A DNA stretch of 64,000 nucleotides from Candidatus Kapaibacterium sp. (lineage in GTDB: Bacteria > Bacteroidota > Ignavibacteria > Kapaibacteriales > UBA2268), in NCBI GenBank assembly GCA_026390695.1, contig JAPLFL010000052.1:1-64000 (forward strand), read 5' to 3'. This document shows positions 54,522 through 61,885 of this stretch, piece after piece. Position 1 is the first letter of the stretch; every line of letters begins with the position of its first letter. A program made the position numbers and the translations under genes. The notes under the pieces were generated by a model. That model made no database searches, was not told where the DNA came from, and worked only from the letters and a program-made list of their open reading frames with translations.

Positions 54522-55826
54522 TTACCTCCCCACCACAAAAACAGCACCGTTCACATTGCCAACTCGAACATAATAAACGCCTTCCGGCAGCGCAGAAACA
54601 TCGATTCTTCCTCCCCTCTCCTTCGGAGAGGGGCCGGGGGTGAGGTCTCCAGAGGTTTGTGTGAGGTTCTTCAGTTCTTCCCCAAGCATATTATAAATCC
54701 GGATTAATGAACCTTCCGAAGGTTTCAAACCTTCGGAAGGTTGGCTAATATTAATAAAATCACACGCTGGATTTGGGCTAATCTTTATTCCAGCGGGCTG
54801 CTGCGGCTCTGGCTCCTTCACTGAAACATAACGCTGGTGGGAACGGAATAATCTGCCATCTTGCATTCCAACATATATATAGCCGTCAGGAGAGGTTTCT
54901 ATGCAAGTTGGAACGTCGGAGCGACTATTAAAAATTCCATCAGTAATATCTTCATAGCTGCTAAAATCATTCTTGCAACGTCGTATTGTTCTTATATAAT
55001 CTTTAACAGAATCATGATATATCCATCCCGAAGTAATGAAATTGTACATGGAATCTATACAATAAGGAGGTAAAAAAACCGTTTCGACATCGCTTGTATC
55101 AATCCATGTTTTACCTTGATTATTTGTGATTGCTGCATGTATACCCTCTATACCATAATCACTTTTCGGATTGAAAAGAATAGGGACATATTGATCTGGA
55201 CAAGTTGTGCAATCAATTGGTTTCCTAACATATTTCCATGTTTTGCCTGTATCTATGCTTTTTTGGATGGCGTAATCTTTTGAGCTTACAGCGAATAATT
55301 CGCCAAAATTATTAAATGCGATTCCATTTGTGCCGGAATAATCCCAACATCCATGGGCAAACCATGTATCACCAAAATCGGTTGTATAGTGTATTTGTCG
55401 TGATGAAGACGAACCAGCTACAATCATTCCATTAGCTAATTCTATAAAATTACTTACCCAAAACCATTGCATTTTACCAGTACTATCGTCTGGAACTGAA
55501 TCACCTGTATGCTTCCAAGTAATTCCGTAATCTTTAGATATTACGACACTTATTCCAATACTATGTGCCGATCCAAACAATATTCTTTCCTTTGAAAAAA
55601 ATAAATTAGTAACAGTATATTGTGCACTTAAAAGCCATGTTTTCCCATTATCAGTTGATTTTCTAATATAATCTTCACCAACATATATGTTATTACTATC
55701 ATCAAAAGTAATTGCATTAATCCCAGAAATATTAATAGGTGGGTAATTTAATTTTTCCCATAGAAAATCTTTGGAATATAAAAAACTGGTTAGATATACG
55801 AACCAAATTAAAAATATTTTTATCAT
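54522..55826 (-). CDS. YCF48-like secreted protein with T9SS sorting domain, paralogue 2
   Basis: Protein of 434 residues; GGAG lies 5 bases before the ATG. Signal peptide MIKIFLIWFVYLTSFLYS. Strands NGKTWLLSAQYT, DYGITWKHTG, DFGDTWFAHG and KSIDTGKTWKYV form the propeller. FNNFGELFAVSSKDYAI through LFNPKSD is identical to paralogue 1, but the stretch after it (YGIEGIHAAITNNQGKTWID) is unlike paralogues 1 and 3. The sorting domain again holds EGLKPSEGS (54710-54742) and a longer GGAGAGGG-family insert read as LTPGPSPKERGGR (54608-54645). Confidence 0.85.
   Translation of the reverse strand: MIKIFLIWFVYLTSFLYSKDFLWEKLNYPPINISGINAITFDDSNNIYVGEDYIRKSTDNGKTWLLSAQYTVTNLFFSKERILFGSAHSIGISVVISKDYGITWKHTGDSVPDDSTGKMQWFWVSNFIELANGMIVAGSSSSRQIHYTTDFGDTWFAHGCWDYSGTNGIAFNNFGELFAVSSKDYAIQKSIDTGKTWKYVRKPIDCTTCPDQYVPILFNPKSDYGIEGIHAAITNNQGKTWIDTSDVETVFLPPYCIDSMYNFITSGWIYHDSVKDYIRTIRRCKNDFSSYEDITDGIFNSRSDVPTCIETSPDGYIYVGMQDGRLFRSHQRYVSVKEPEPQQPAGIKISPNPACDFINISQPSEGLKPSEGSLIRIYNMLGEELKNLTQTSGDLTPGPSPKERGGRIDVSALPEGVYYVRVGNVNGAVFVVGR
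54608..54645. repeat. Palindromic element in coding sequence (GGAGAGGG family)
   Basis: CTCCCCTCTCCTTCGGAGAG followed by GGGCCGGGGGTGAGG; translated as LTPGPSPKERGG. A near-identical copy is at 56703-56739. Confidence 0.85.
54710..54742. repeat. Palindromic element in coding sequence (CCTTCCGAAGG family)
   Basis: Identical to 52205-52237: AACCTTCCGAAGG, then TTTCAAACCTTCGGAAGG, read as EGLKPSEGS. Confidence 0.9.
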
Positions 55827-55895
55827 ATTAACTCCAAAAAATAAAACATTTATAATGATTTATTTATCACTATTCATGTATAAATTACCAATTAA

Positions 55896-56099
55896 TTATC
55901 TTTTTAAAATTATTTGCTCACGAGAAATTATATTGCCTTCGATGGATAAAATACAAATATAATTTCCATTGGATAAACCATCTCCATTAAATGTGGCAAT
56001 GTTTTTTCCTTTTTTCAATTTACCGTTATACAAAACTTTTATTCCCCGACCTTCCATATCAATTACTTTTAAATTAATAAACCTCATCGTGTGATCCAT
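55896..56099 (-). pseudogene. 5'-truncated T9SS sorting-domain gene
   Basis: The remaining frame carries only the last 50-odd residues of the sorting domain seen at 53424 (KVIDMEGRGIKVLYNGKLKK, then DGLSNGNYICILSIEGN). Upstream of IDMEGRG the reading frame runs into the tail of the RelE-like toxin, so the signal peptide and first half have been lost. The sequence stops matching at the same point as the fragment at 58028. Confidence 0.8.
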
Positions 56100-56355
56100 A
56101 AGACAATAAAATTATTTCTGTAAGATTGTGGTTAATGATCCTGATTTGGAAAATGATTCTTTGGTCGTATTCAACTGTACAAGCGTAATTCCCTAATAAA
56201 TTTCCCTTCAGTTTATGTGTATGAAGTAGTGGATGAAATATATCGGATTCGAGTAATTCTAATGCAAAATTAATTTTTTCTGCAAGTTCAGGTCTAAATT
56301 TGATGGACTTTTTTACAGCTCTTATGAAATTATGCGTCCACACAAACTCAATCAT
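56074..56355 (-). CDS. RelE/YafQ-family toxin
   Basis: Protein of 93 residues with the RelE/ParE fold: VWTHNFIRAVKKSIKFRPEL, LLESDIFHPLLHTHKLKGNL, then YACTVEYDQRIIFQIRIINH and EIILLSYGSHDEVY. HTHKLKG...Y and the final G-S-H-D-E-V-Y are typical of YafQ-type mRNA endonucleases. Its start overlaps the antitoxin stop by 4 bases (ATGA). Its last 26 bases overlap the frame of a truncated sorting-domain gene. Confidence 0.88.
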   Translation of the reverse strand: MIEFVWTHNFIRAVKKSIKFRPELAEKINFALELLESDIFHPLLHTHKLKGNLLGNYACTVEYDQRIIFQIRIINHNLTEIILLSYGSHDEVY

Positions 56356-56561
56356 GATAATATCTCTTTCTTTAATTTTTCACGATTACCGCGGGATACA
56401 TTATTGTTTTGATAATCAATCATTCCGACTTCAACATCCATTTCAATTTGTTTCCGATGTTCTGAAATTATTTTTTTATTTAAAATATCTACTAATAATT
56501 CCTGTTCTGAAATGTCGAACTCATCGACTGTATCTAAAAGTTCATCGAAAGTTGGTTTCAT
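56352..56561 (-). CDS. Antitoxin partner of the RelE-like toxin
   Basis: Protein of 69 residues, helical and acidic at the start (FDELLDTVDEFDISEQELLV) with a charged tail (SRGNREKLKKEILS). The order antitoxin then toxin with a 4-base overlap is usual. No DNA-binding motif can be named with confidence. Confidence 0.8.
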   Translation of the reverse strand: MKPTFDELLDTVDEFDISEQELLVDILNKKIISEHRKQIEMDVEVGMIDYQNNNVSRGNREKLKKEILS

Positions 56562-56614
56562 TATTTCCTCAAATTATTTAAAATTCAATTAAACGAATAA
56601 CACTTTTCTTTATT

Positions 56615-57952
56615 TTACCTCCCCACCACAAAAACAGCACCGTTCACATTGCCTACTCGAATATAATAAACTCCTTCCGGCAGCGCAGAAACATCGATTC
56701 TTCCTCCCCTCTCCTTCGGAGAGGGGCCGGGGGTGAGGTCTCCGGATGTCTGGGTGAGATTCTTAATCTCTTCCCCAAGCATATTATAAATCCGGATTAA
56801 TGAACCTTCCGAAGGTTTCAAACCTTCGGAAGGTTGGCTAATATTAATAAAATCACACGCTGGATTTGGGCTAATCTTTATTCCAGCGGGCTGCTGCGGC
56901 TCTGGCTCTTTCACAGAAACATATTTTTGATGGGAACGGAATAATCTGCCATCCCTCATTCCTACATAAATATAGCCATCTGGGGAAGTTTCTATGCACG
57001 AAGGTTTATCTGAATTTGTTTTAATGATCATTGTATCGGATATATCTTCAAAACTACTTAAATCACTTTTATAGCGTCTAATATCATATTTAAAATCCTT
57101 AATGGTTGTGTCCCAATGCGTACCAGAGGTTATGAAATTATACATTGAATCTAATGCAAAAGGTCGATATAAAGGCTCATAATTAAAGTACAAATATCCT
57201 GTGTCTTTAACCCAAGTATTTCCATTATCTCTTGATATCACTTTGTCAGAATAATCCGAACTAATTCCGCAATCACTTTTCGGATTGAAAAGGATAGGGA
57301 CATATTGATCTGGACAAGTTGTGCAATCAATTGGTTTCCTAACATATTTCCATGTTTTTCCAGTGTCAATGCTTTTTTGGATGGCGTAATCTTGGCTGCT
57401 GAGGCAGAATAGTTCGCCAAGATTATTTACTGCTATTCCCTGACAGTCTGAAGCCTTATCACCCATATAGATATCGTACCAAGAGTCCCCTTGATCGCTT
57501 GTAAAATAATACCATGAAAAATCATGATGACCTGCTAATATAGTTCCATCACCTAATTCGATAAAATTTGTTACTCGCATCCCATTATAATCTTGATAGA
57601 TTGTTCCAAAAACAGTTGCTAACTTTGTTGTATCCCAAGTTTTACCTCCATCCTTTGAGCGATATAGACAAGGACAATAATAATTCGTTGAAGAAAATAA
57701 ATAATTATTACTTGAAACAAAAAGACATTGTGGTATTCTATCAAAAATTATTTCCCATGATTTCCCATGATTAGTTGATTTATATATTGAACCATAAGTA
57801 AAAGCTGCAAAATATATATTCCCATTTTTATCAAATGTTATTGATTCAATTTCTTGTGTTGAATCTTTTTGAAAATATAACAAATCCCAAAAATTTTCCT
57901 TTGAAAAAGCATAAGACTGTAGTATAGTCAATAAAATAATAATTTTCATCAT
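56615..57952 (-). CDS. YCF48-like secreted protein with T9SS sorting domain, paralogue 3
   Basis: Protein of 445 residues; the start is the ATG at 57952 with GGAG 5 bases upstream. Signal peptide MMKIIILLTILQSYAFS. Strands STNHGKSWEIIF, RSKDGGKTWDTTK and SDQGDSWYDIY differ from the other paralogues, whereas DYAIQKSIDTGKTWKYVRKP to about SMYNFITSGT equals paralogue 1. The sorting domain carries both translated palindromes, EGLKPSEGS (56803-56835) and LTPGPSPKERGGR (56703-56739), like paralogue 2. Confidence 0.85.
   Translation of the reverse strand: MMKIIILLTILQSYAFSKENFWDLLYFQKDSTQEIESITFDKNGNIYFAAFTYGSIYKSTNHGKSWEIIFDRIPQCLFVSSNNYLFSSTNYYCPCLYRSKDGGKTWDTTKLATVFGTIYQDYNGMRVTNFIELGDGTILAGHHDFSWYYFTSDQGDSWYDIYMGDKASDCQGIAVNNLGELFCLSSQDYAIQKSIDTGKTWKYVRKPIDCTTCPDQYVPILFNPKSDCGISSDYSDKVISRDNGNTWVKDTGYLYFNYEPLYRPFALDSMYNFITSGTHWDTTIKDFKYDIRRYKSDLSSFEDISDTMIIKTNSDKPSCIETSPDGYIYVGMRDGRLFRSHQKYVSVKEPEPQQPAGIKISPNPACDFINISQPSEGLKPSEGSLIRIYNMLGEEIKNLTQTSGDLTPGPSPKERGGRIDVSALPEGVYYIRVGNVNGAVFVVGR
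56703..56739. repeat. Palindromic element in coding sequence (GGAGAGGG family)
   Basis: CTCCCCTCTCCTTCGGAGAG then GGGCCGGGGGTGAGG; in frame in paralogue 3. Confidence 0.85.
56803..56835. repeat. Palindromic element in coding sequence (CCTTCCGAAGG family)
   Basis: Third identical copy of the 33-bp element at 52205 and 54710; in frame in paralogue 3. Confidence 0.9.
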
Positions 57953-57973
57953 TTCAACTCCAAATATAAAAGA

Positions 57974-58010
57974 ACCTGTATCATGCAATTAATATCAGCA
58001 CTATACAGGT
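57974..58010 (-). terminator. Hairpin after the third sorting-domain fragment
   Basis: ACCTGTAT and ATACAGGT form an 8-bp stem around a 21-base loop, at the position equivalent to the terminator at 53373-53408. On the minus strand TCTTTTATATTTGG follows. Confidence 0.55.
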
Positions 58011-58027
58011 CCAAAGTTTAAAAATTA

Positions 58028-58202
58028 TTATCTATTTAAAATGATCTTCTGCATTGAAATTACATTACCATCCAAAGAAAGTAAGCATACATAAGAACCA
58101 TTTACAATGCCATCACTATAAAATGTAGCTATATTATTTCCTTTTTTCAATTTTCCATTATACAAAACTTTTATTCCCCGACCTTCCATATCCATAATTT
58201 TA
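58028..58202 (-). pseudogene. 5'-truncated T9SS sorting-domain fragment
   Basis: Minus-strand reading gives IMDMEGRGIKVLYNGKLKKG, NNIATFYSDGIVNGSYVCLL and SLDGNVISMQKIILNR then stop. This equals the second half of the gene at 53424, diverged. Upstream the match ends just before IMDMEGRG, at the same place as in the fragment at 55896; a fibronectin-like gene follows. No start with a ribosome site is evident. Confidence 0.8.
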
Positions 58203-58236
58203 AAATAAATATAAATTGATTATCATATTCCAGTTA

Positions 58237-58878
58237 CTATACCGGACTTGCTGCTCCTACTGCGTCATTTATTATCACAATATTTGACGGCAGTGAGAAT
58301 AATGTCCCGTGCTGTGCCCTCACACGATATGCTACCTTCTGATTCGGTGGCTGATTATCGTGTATAAATTTAGTCTTAGTGATTGTCACAACCGAAACAA
58401 ACGTTGTGGCAGTCCCATATCTCGCCTCCAATGAATATAAAGTTCCCGAAGCATTACCGTTAGCCTTCCATTTCAACTGATAAGCGCCCGGTTGCAGAAC
58501 ATCATACACCAAATCAATCGGCGGAAACGGAACCGCTGCCGGTGGCGGGTGCGAACCTGCAACAGTCAAGCCCATACTCGCTTTTAATGATTCGCTCACG
58601 GAAACATTTTTCTGAATCTTTTGAGCCAATTCCCTTGCTTTTGCCACCAATGATGCTCTTGCTGCATCTTTTGCCTGAGTTGCGGCAGAGGCTGCATCGC
58701 GCTTCATCTCGAAATCAGTCATTGCGGCATCGAAATTAGATTTAAGAGTAGAGATTGCCGTATAATCTCCCGAAAGTAAACCTAATGTAGTTAAATTAGT
58801 GCCCATTATGGATGAAAACGGTTCCATCCACAACTGTAAGTCTGTGTCCCTTTTAGGGATATAATCCCGTCCTGACAT
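58237..58878 (-). CDS. Protein with helical N-terminus and fibronectin type III-like C-terminus
   Basis: Protein of 213 residues. I start at the ATG at 58878: GAGG sits 6 bases upstream, whereas the ATG at 58890 has none. Residues about 35-105 form long Ala-rich helices (AASAATQAKDAARASLVAKA, then RELAQKIQKNV). After a Pro-rich linker (GSHPPPAAVPFPPID) residues about 125-205 are fibronectin type III-like (GAYQLKWKANGNASGTLYSL, KVAYRVRAQHGTLFSLPS). No signal peptide or sorting domain is seen. The function is unknown. It is followed upstream by a minisatellite. Confidence 0.75.
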   Translation of the reverse strand: MSGRDYIPKRDTDLQLWMEPFSSIMGTNLTTLGLLSGDYTAISTLKSNFDAAMTDFEMKRDAASAATQAKDAARASLVAKARELAQKIQKNVSVSESLKASMGLTVAGSHPPPAAVPFPPIDLVYDVLQPGAYQLKWKANGNASGTLYSLEARYGTATTFVSVVTITKTKFIHDNQPPNQKVAYRVRAQHGTLFSLPSNIVIINDAVGAASPV

Positions 58879-58960
58879 AATAGACCTCATTTTTTTGAAT
58901 AAACAGTTAATTAGTATATATTAGGATATAATCCTCTGTTTAAATCATTTGGTAAACTCA

Positions 58961-59215
58961 ATTTTTACCGGCACTCTTGCAATTTTTACCGGCACTCTTG
59001 CAGTTTTTACCGGCACTCTTGCAGTTTTTACCGGCACTCTTGCAGTTTTTACCGGCACTCTTGCAATTTATACCGGCATTCTTGCAATTTATACCGGCAT
59101 TCTTGCAATTTATACCGGCACTCTTGCAATTTATACCGGCACTCTTGCAATTTTCACCGGTATTTTCTCTTTCGTTGCCGGTATTTTCTCTTCTGTTGCC
59201 GGCATTATTTCTTAC
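58961..59215. repeat. Minisatellite, 21-bp period
   Basis: Nine close units built on TTTTACCGGCACTCTTGCA with two more A/T bases, followed by about three decayed units containing GTTGCCGG. Adjacent variants (TTTTTACCGG, TTTATACCGG; CACTC, CATTC) occur in runs, showing local duplication. Unrelated in sequence to the arrays at 6335 and 9271 but with the same period. Confidence 0.92.
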
Positions 59216-59519
59216 GTTGTTTATACTTTTTCTTTCGCTACCTGCACTATATTCAAATATATTGTATAAGACTCATTTATTATTTATTTATTTTATTGTA
59301 TTGGATAAAAAAAATAAATTTATTTTTGATTCATGTAATTTATACAGATTCAAGAATTATTTGAATGCTGATATTTGCGACAGTATGTTGTGGTGAATCC
59401 ACAAAATCCGTTAGCGGATTGAGGAATAATCAACCTTGTAAAATATTTAAATAAACCCAAATATTTCATTAAGATTTAACGTAATTGAAATATTATACGT
59501 TAATAAAGAGCTTTTTTAA

Positions 59520-59596
59520 ATCTCCCCTACCCCTCTTTAGCAAAGAGGGGAATTTAGTTAAATCCACCTTTGAAAAAGGGGGTAGGGGGATTTTCT
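59520..59596. repeat. Palindromic element with CCCCTAC...GTAGGGGG arms
   Basis: AAATCTCCCCTACCCCTCTT at the left and AAAGGGGGTAGGGGGATTTT at the right are complementary. An internal CCTCTTTAGCAAAGAGG hairpin is present. Related to 3907-3950. Confidence 0.8.
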
Positions 59597-59632
59597 ATTG
59601 CCTAATGAAATATTTGGGATAACGGAATATGA

Positions 59633-60844
59633 TTACTTTTTCAATTTTATATCATCAGGTATAAAACAAGTCGGGTCTTCGGCAAAACTATCTCCCGAAG
59701 CTGCCCAGGCTTTGCCACGGCAGCCGCCGCATAATACATTAAATCTGCAATTTCCGCAACTGCCGCCAAGATTGTCGCGGTTTCGCAGCTTCTGAAGATA
59801 TTCGGAATTCCTCCATATTTCATTAAACGGCTTTTCACGAACATTTCCGGCGGAAACTTCAACAAAAGGGCATGGCCATATATCTCCGTTCGGCTTTATA
59901 TATGCCAAACCTATACCTGCCGTACAGCCATGAAAAAAGTTTTTAGCAATTTTTATATGATAATCCTGAAATTTACCTTTTTTAATCAGCATATTTGGCC
60001 AGTATTGTGGCGATGCAACAGGTTCAATAATGGGAGTAATATCTTTTTGCCATTTCAATAAATTATTCATAAGAGAGCGGTTTTTTTCAATTGAAATAAC
60101 CTTCTCTTCTATATTTGCTGCCCTGCCGACACTGACTAATTGATAATTAAGAACAATTGCTGCATCTGCCTTGTCGGCAAACTGCAAGATTTCCTGAATT
60201 TTATTTATATTATATTCCATTGCAGTTATATTAATCTGCAAGATAATACCATTTTTCCTGCACGCTTCGATACCTCGAAGTGCAAGTTCAAAAGCATCTT
60301 TTCGCTGACGGATATGATTATGCACTTCCGGGTCGATATGATCCAAGCTGATTGCCAGACCATAAACACCTAATTTCTTCAATTCTTTGGCCATGGCATC
60401 ATCAATATCAATAGCATTTGTGGCAATCACATTTTTAAAACCAATCTTTTGACTATATGCCAACAAATCAAAAAGATCCTTGCGCACCAATGGTTCGCCG
60501 CCGGTATAAACCAGCATACGGAATTCTTCACACTTAGCAATATCCTCGATTAATCGAAAGCCTTCAGCGGTGTTGAGTTCATCTTTTTGTGGTTTGCCTC
60601 CGTTTGCATGACAATGCAGGCAACGTTCATTACAGGCGGTTGTAATTTCCCAAACAGGATGGTTAGGAAAACCGATACATCCCATTCCAATTGCACCGGC
60701 AGAAACCGGAAGGGTTGAAAATCCATGCCTGATAAGCCATTGTAAAGATTTATTCCAACCGATTAATGAAGAATATAAAACGAAAGAGCCCGCCTGTTTG
60801 AATGCTAATGCAGGCGGATTTAGATAATGCTTAACTTTATTCAT
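59633..60844 (-). CDS. Radical SAM/SPASM domain protein
   Basis: Protein of 403 residues. I start at the ATG at 60844, one base after the UbiA stop, since longer versions run into that gene. The [4Fe-4S]-SAM motif is C71-x3-C75-x2-C78 (CNERCLHCH), followed by YTGGEPLVRKDLF and SLDHIDPEVHNHIR. The C-terminal SPASM region has GCTAGIGLAYIKPNGDIWPC and GSCGNCRFNVLCGGCRGKAW, binding extra Fe-S clusters. SPASM proteins modify peptides, haem precursors or other small molecules; NirJ/AhbD-like haem enzymes share this layout. Coupling to a UbiA prenyltransferase suggests lipid or quinone-like chemistry, by inference. Confidence 0.88.
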   Translation of the reverse strand: MNKVKHYLNPPALAFKQAGSFVLYSSLIGWNKSLQWLIRHGFSTLPVSAGAIGMGCIGFPNHPVWEITTACNERCLHCHANGGKPQKDELNTAEGFRLIEDIAKCEEFRMLVYTGGEPLVRKDLFDLLAYSQKIGFKNVIATNAIDIDDAMAKELKKLGVYGLAISLDHIDPEVHNHIRQRKDAFELALRGIEACRKNGIILQINITAMEYNINKIQEILQFADKADAAIVLNYQLVSVGRAANIEEKVISIEKNRSLMNNLLKWQKDITPIIEPVASPQYWPNMLIKKGKFQDYHIKIAKNFFHGCTAGIGLAYIKPNGDIWPCPFVEVSAGNVREKPFNEIWRNSEYLQKLRNRDNLGGSCGNCRFNVLCGGCRGKAWAASGDSFAEDPTCFIPDDIKLKK

Positions 60845-60845
60845 A

Positions 60846-61751
60846 TCAAATAGTATATGCGATAATAACCAGACTTGACAGTAGATTCTGAACAATTGTC
60901 AATGCACAAACAGGTTCAAGTGTTTTTGGTTTTTTATGAAAATTAAATATAAGAAAAGTTGCTAACAGAACGCTTAAACCAATAGGAATAAAAAGTAGAA
61001 GTTTCCCCGGCAAAACATTTAGATACATAAGCATAACTATTGTAAAAATATATTTAGCCTGAAAAATAATATAAATCAGGCGGCTTTTCTTTAAACCAAA
61101 GCGAACAACAAGGTTCTTCTTATTAACTTCAGTATCGGCTTGATTATCAGGAAATTCATTTATAAAAATTACCAAGAATATTGACAAAGCCATTGGACTG
61201 GCCAAATAAAATAATCTGTAATCAAATTGTCCGGTTAATAAATAGAAAATCGTGAATACAGGTAAAAAGCCATAACAAATACTAATTAATAACTCGCCTA
61301 TGCCCCGCTTTACCCAACGAAGCGGTGGAACCGAATAAAAATAACCGGAAAATAATCCTATTGCTCCTAATGGTAAAGTCCAGAAACCGGTTTTAAAGTA
61401 AAATTGTATAAATATACCAATTAGGATCGATATTACTGCACAAATATTTGCTGCCTTGAGTACACTTTTAGGATTAATATTGCTGCCGGCAAGAGCTTTT
61501 GAGCCGCCCGCAAATTCACTAATCCAATATTTACTTGATAGGTGATCTTCTTTTTGATCAAAGTATTCACCGGCAAAATATGTGCTCAGCATTATTGTTA
61601 TTACACCCAGCGAAGCTACGAATACCAGAAACCAATTAACAGGAAAGCCAGTATATGACGCCCAAAATGAAGCAGCCAGAACAGGTGCAAGACCAACGGT
61701 GTGAAAAGGAAGTCTTGATAATTTGAGCCATGTTTTAATTTTACTTTGCAT
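60846..61751 (-). CDS. UbiA-family prenyltransferase
   Basis: Membrane enzyme of 301 residues with about eight or nine helices. The two Asp-rich prenyl-diphosphate motifs are FAGEYFDQKEDHLSS near residue 62 and NEFPDNQADTEVNKKNLVVR near 200; the second has the D-x-x-D typical of MenA-type enzymes. UbiA proteins attach polyprenyl chains to aromatic acceptors such as quinone rings, haem or chlorophyll. The acceptor is unknown. I chose the ATG at 61751; a TTG lies 6 bases upstream. It is co-transcribed with the radical SAM gene, 1 bp apart. Confidence 0.87.
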   Translation of the reverse strand: MQSKIKTWLKLSRLPFHTVGLAPVLAASFWASYTGFPVNWFLVFVASLGVITIMLSTYFAGEYFDQKEDHLSSKYWISEFAGGSKALAGSNINPKSVLKAANICAVISILIGIFIQFYFKTGFWTLPLGAIGLFSGYFYSVPPLRWVKRGIGELLISICYGFLPVFTIFYLLTGQFDYRLFYLASPMALSIFLVIFINEFPDNQADTEVNKKNLVVRFGLKKSRLIYIIFQAKYIFTIVMLMYLNVLPGKLLLFIPIGLSVLLATFLIFNFHKKPKTLEPVCALTIVQNLLSSLVIIAYTI

Positions 61752-61885
61752 ATTCAATTTTTCATTTTTGTATTTTAAACATTTACAAAATTATGGAAAA
61801 ATTGAAGATTAACAAAGATATTTCTCAATAATTATCTTTTTGCTTCGTTTATTCCATGTTAAATAAAAATATATTAAAAAAATAC

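Larger units (their letters stand above)
58879..59632. other. Intergenic region with minisatellite and palindromes
   Basis: Contains the 21-bp repeat (58961-59215), AATCCGTTAGCGGATT (59405-59420), and a palindromic element at 59520-59596. Long frames across the array are by-products of the period. No gene claimed. Confidence 0.7.

Noticed and set aside
58949-59269. Hydrophobic repeat frames (FTGTLAI-type and LQFLPAL-type) across the third minisatellite
   Set aside because: Two frames are open at once, as expected for a period divisible by three. Neither has a ribosome site or a conserved end.
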